From: Certhia americana
Lineage: Eukaryota > Chordata > Aves > Passeriformes > Certhiidae
Direction: 5' to 3'
DNA length: 64,000 bases
Assembly (NCBI GenBank): GCA_018697195.1
Contig: CM031879.1
Span: 47,160,134 to 47,224,133 of the forward strand
Below, piece by piece: positions 62,367 through 64,000 of this stretch (positions within the stretch are counted from its first letter, which is position 1; every line of letters starts with the position of its first letter). Under the pieces are notes generated by a model. That model was not told where the DNA came from. It did no database searches and saw nothing but the letters and a program-made list of their open reading frames with translations. The translations under genes were made by a program, and so were the position numbers.

Positions 62367-64000
62367 TAAACTAGAGGACCAGAAAAGTCTGTTGAAGAAG
62401 TTGTCTTTGAGTAACAAAAAGCCAGAACCTAGTGAGGATCAGGAGTGCGTAACAGGAACTGCAGGTGGTGGGAGATGCTTAGCTGGAGCCACTTGAGAGG
62501 AGTTAGAATAGCTGCAAGAAGCAGCAAGCCAGAGGGACAGGTCAGGGATTCCTACCCTATCTCCACTCCAGCTTGAGGAAGCCTTTGCTACCCAGCAGGT
62601 GTGTGGCAGTACCCCTGAACTGTCAGCTGTGAGTGGACTGTTTCCAGACCAGGGGAACAATGGTCTGCTCTAGCAGCTGTGCCAGCAAATAATGAGAAAG
62701 GGCTTTGGCAAGTATCATTTTGGGAGCTGGTGGATGCATGTTATTTTGTTTCTGTTCCTTTGTCCTTTTCTTCTTTATTTCCAAAACAGTGCTGTTCTGC
62801 TAAGCCATTTATGATTTGTGGGCAGGGAAGTAGAACACTCTGAACACTCAGTTAATTTATTTTTCTCAGGTGGGAAGCTGGAACACAAAGTTCTGTTTAT
62901 TAATGAAATTGCCCTTGCTGTTGTCAGTCAGAATGACAGGAAGGGTACATTTATTCTTTCCTTAATTTTTTATCTTTCCCTTCTCTTATACTTGAGTCAA
63001 GGGTGAGGAAACCTGCTTATTGCCTGTGCTTGAGCTCTTTCCAGACTTGATGAGTCTCTAGTGAAAGTCTGCATGAGGAGCCATTGTGAGGTTGGCACCA
63101 CAAAACTGGGTTTTCAGTTTCTATACAGGAAAAAAAAATACAGGGCCTGACCCCTTGTCAGCCTGACAACTTTTACACCTCTCCTAAACAGAGACTGAAT
63201 TCCTGACTGCGTCTGAGACACGCTTACCATGTGTGGCTGCAGTATGCAAAGGTGTGTAGAAACTGGATATAAAATAACTCATATGAGTGGTAGCATGGGT
63301 CTAAACCCAACAATCTGAACTTCTAAGGACAAACATGCCCGGGCAAAATCCTGGGAAAATGCCCAATAAGTGAAGCACATGCCAGCACTGATGCACTGCA
63401 CTGCAGCTCCCTGTGCTAGCCAGAGGAATGAGGTAGGTGTGTCCCTACACTGCCATGTCTCTCTAGGACACTGCCAAGGTATTCTAAGTTTCACCTGGAA
63501 GGCCTAGGAGAGGAAACAAGTGTCTTTGGTTATGTCCCCACTGCAAATGGGGCCAGAGGTATGCTCTGATGATGCCACAAGCGTTTCACAGAGCCTTTGG
63601 GAAGGCCTTTTCCAGCTGGCCCACAGCCATCTGTGAAACAGCTTCTGTTCTGATGGCCATTTTGACGACTGCATTTTCAGAGTAGCATGAACAGTATCAG
63701 CAGTATGAAAATATTTGTTACATTTGAAGTCTTTGGAGTCCAAGACTGCTTCTTACTCTTGTGTTGCTCAGAGCAGCCTGGAATGATGTCTAACATACCA
63801 GACTGCTCTCAAGCCTGAGAGACTGTTTCAGCAGTAGCAAGGACTGGCAGAAGCCAATTGAATCAGGCAGAGAGAATGCAGCAGACTGGCCTGAGGCTGT
63901 TCATACAGCCCTGAAGGAGCCAGCTGCAGGGAAAAGATTACTTGGGGAGATAGATCCAGATCTTGTGACACTTGCTGAGTTGCAGAGGGTGAGAAGAGTC

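Larger units (their letters stand above)
25373..64000 (-). other. SYN3: Large SYN3 intron, incomplete (over 38.6 kb)
   Basis: This is everything upstream of the LTTPNF exon. The preceding synapsin exon (family sequence around FSQLIKIFHSLGPEKF) was looked for on the minus strand and not found. In mammals a large SYN3 intron holds TIMP3 on the opposite strand. No plus-strand sequence resembling the TIMP3 signal peptide or its CTCSP-type N-terminus was seen, so TIMP3 probably lies beyond the right edge. The stretch contains CR1 and MIR-type relics, microsatellites and unassigned coding-like segments, listed separately. Confidence 0.7.

Overview
This is vertebrate nuclear DNA, almost certainly from a bird. 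The evidence is the spliced exon structure (short exons with GT/AG borders separated by kilobase introns), several 3' ends of CR1 LINEs (the dominant avian retrotransposon), a few old MIR/CORE-type SINE relics, and otherwise sparse repeats. No bacterial or viral gene and no rRNA, tRNA or CRISPR feature was found. The species cannot be fixed from the sequence.

The one gene identified with confidence is synapsin III (SYN3), on the minus strand. Five consecutive internal exons were located by reading the reverse strand: 25310-25372, 15683-15825, 10381-10455, 6919-7021 and 1134-1268, in transcript order. All splice phases agree, there are no stops or frameshifts, and together they encode 173 codons of the synapsin C domain (the ATP-grasp fold) up to the start of the proline-rich tail. 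The assignment to SYN3 rather than SYN1 or SYN2 rests on remembered residues. The last exons (proline-rich region and C-terminal E domain) lie off the left edge. The 5' exons lie off the right edge.

Layout. 1-1133: intron downstream of the last exon seen. 1.1-25.4 kb: exon-bearing part, with two clear CR1 copies (about 3.0-3.5 and 12.4-12.8 kb), an intronic CpG-rich block (2.69-3.0 kb), a 125-bp GGGA/GGAA microsatellite, poly-A tracts and a perfect 15-bp hairpin. 25.4-64 kb: more than 38 kb of what should be one large SYN3 intron. In mammals the large SYN3 intron holds TIMP3 on the opposite strand. No TIMP3 exon was recognised here, so it probably lies further right. This stretch holds CR1 copies (about 29.1 and 54.0-55.0 kb), MIR-like relics (27.1, 39.8 and 52.9 kb), microsatellites and several minus-strand stretches that look like spliced coding exons but match no protein I recognise (40.2, 41.8, 45.4 and 61.6 kb). 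Those are the best candidates for an undescribed nested gene, but they are unproven and could be chance.

Most open frames of 60-150 codons in the window are random frames in non-coding DNA and are not listed as genes.
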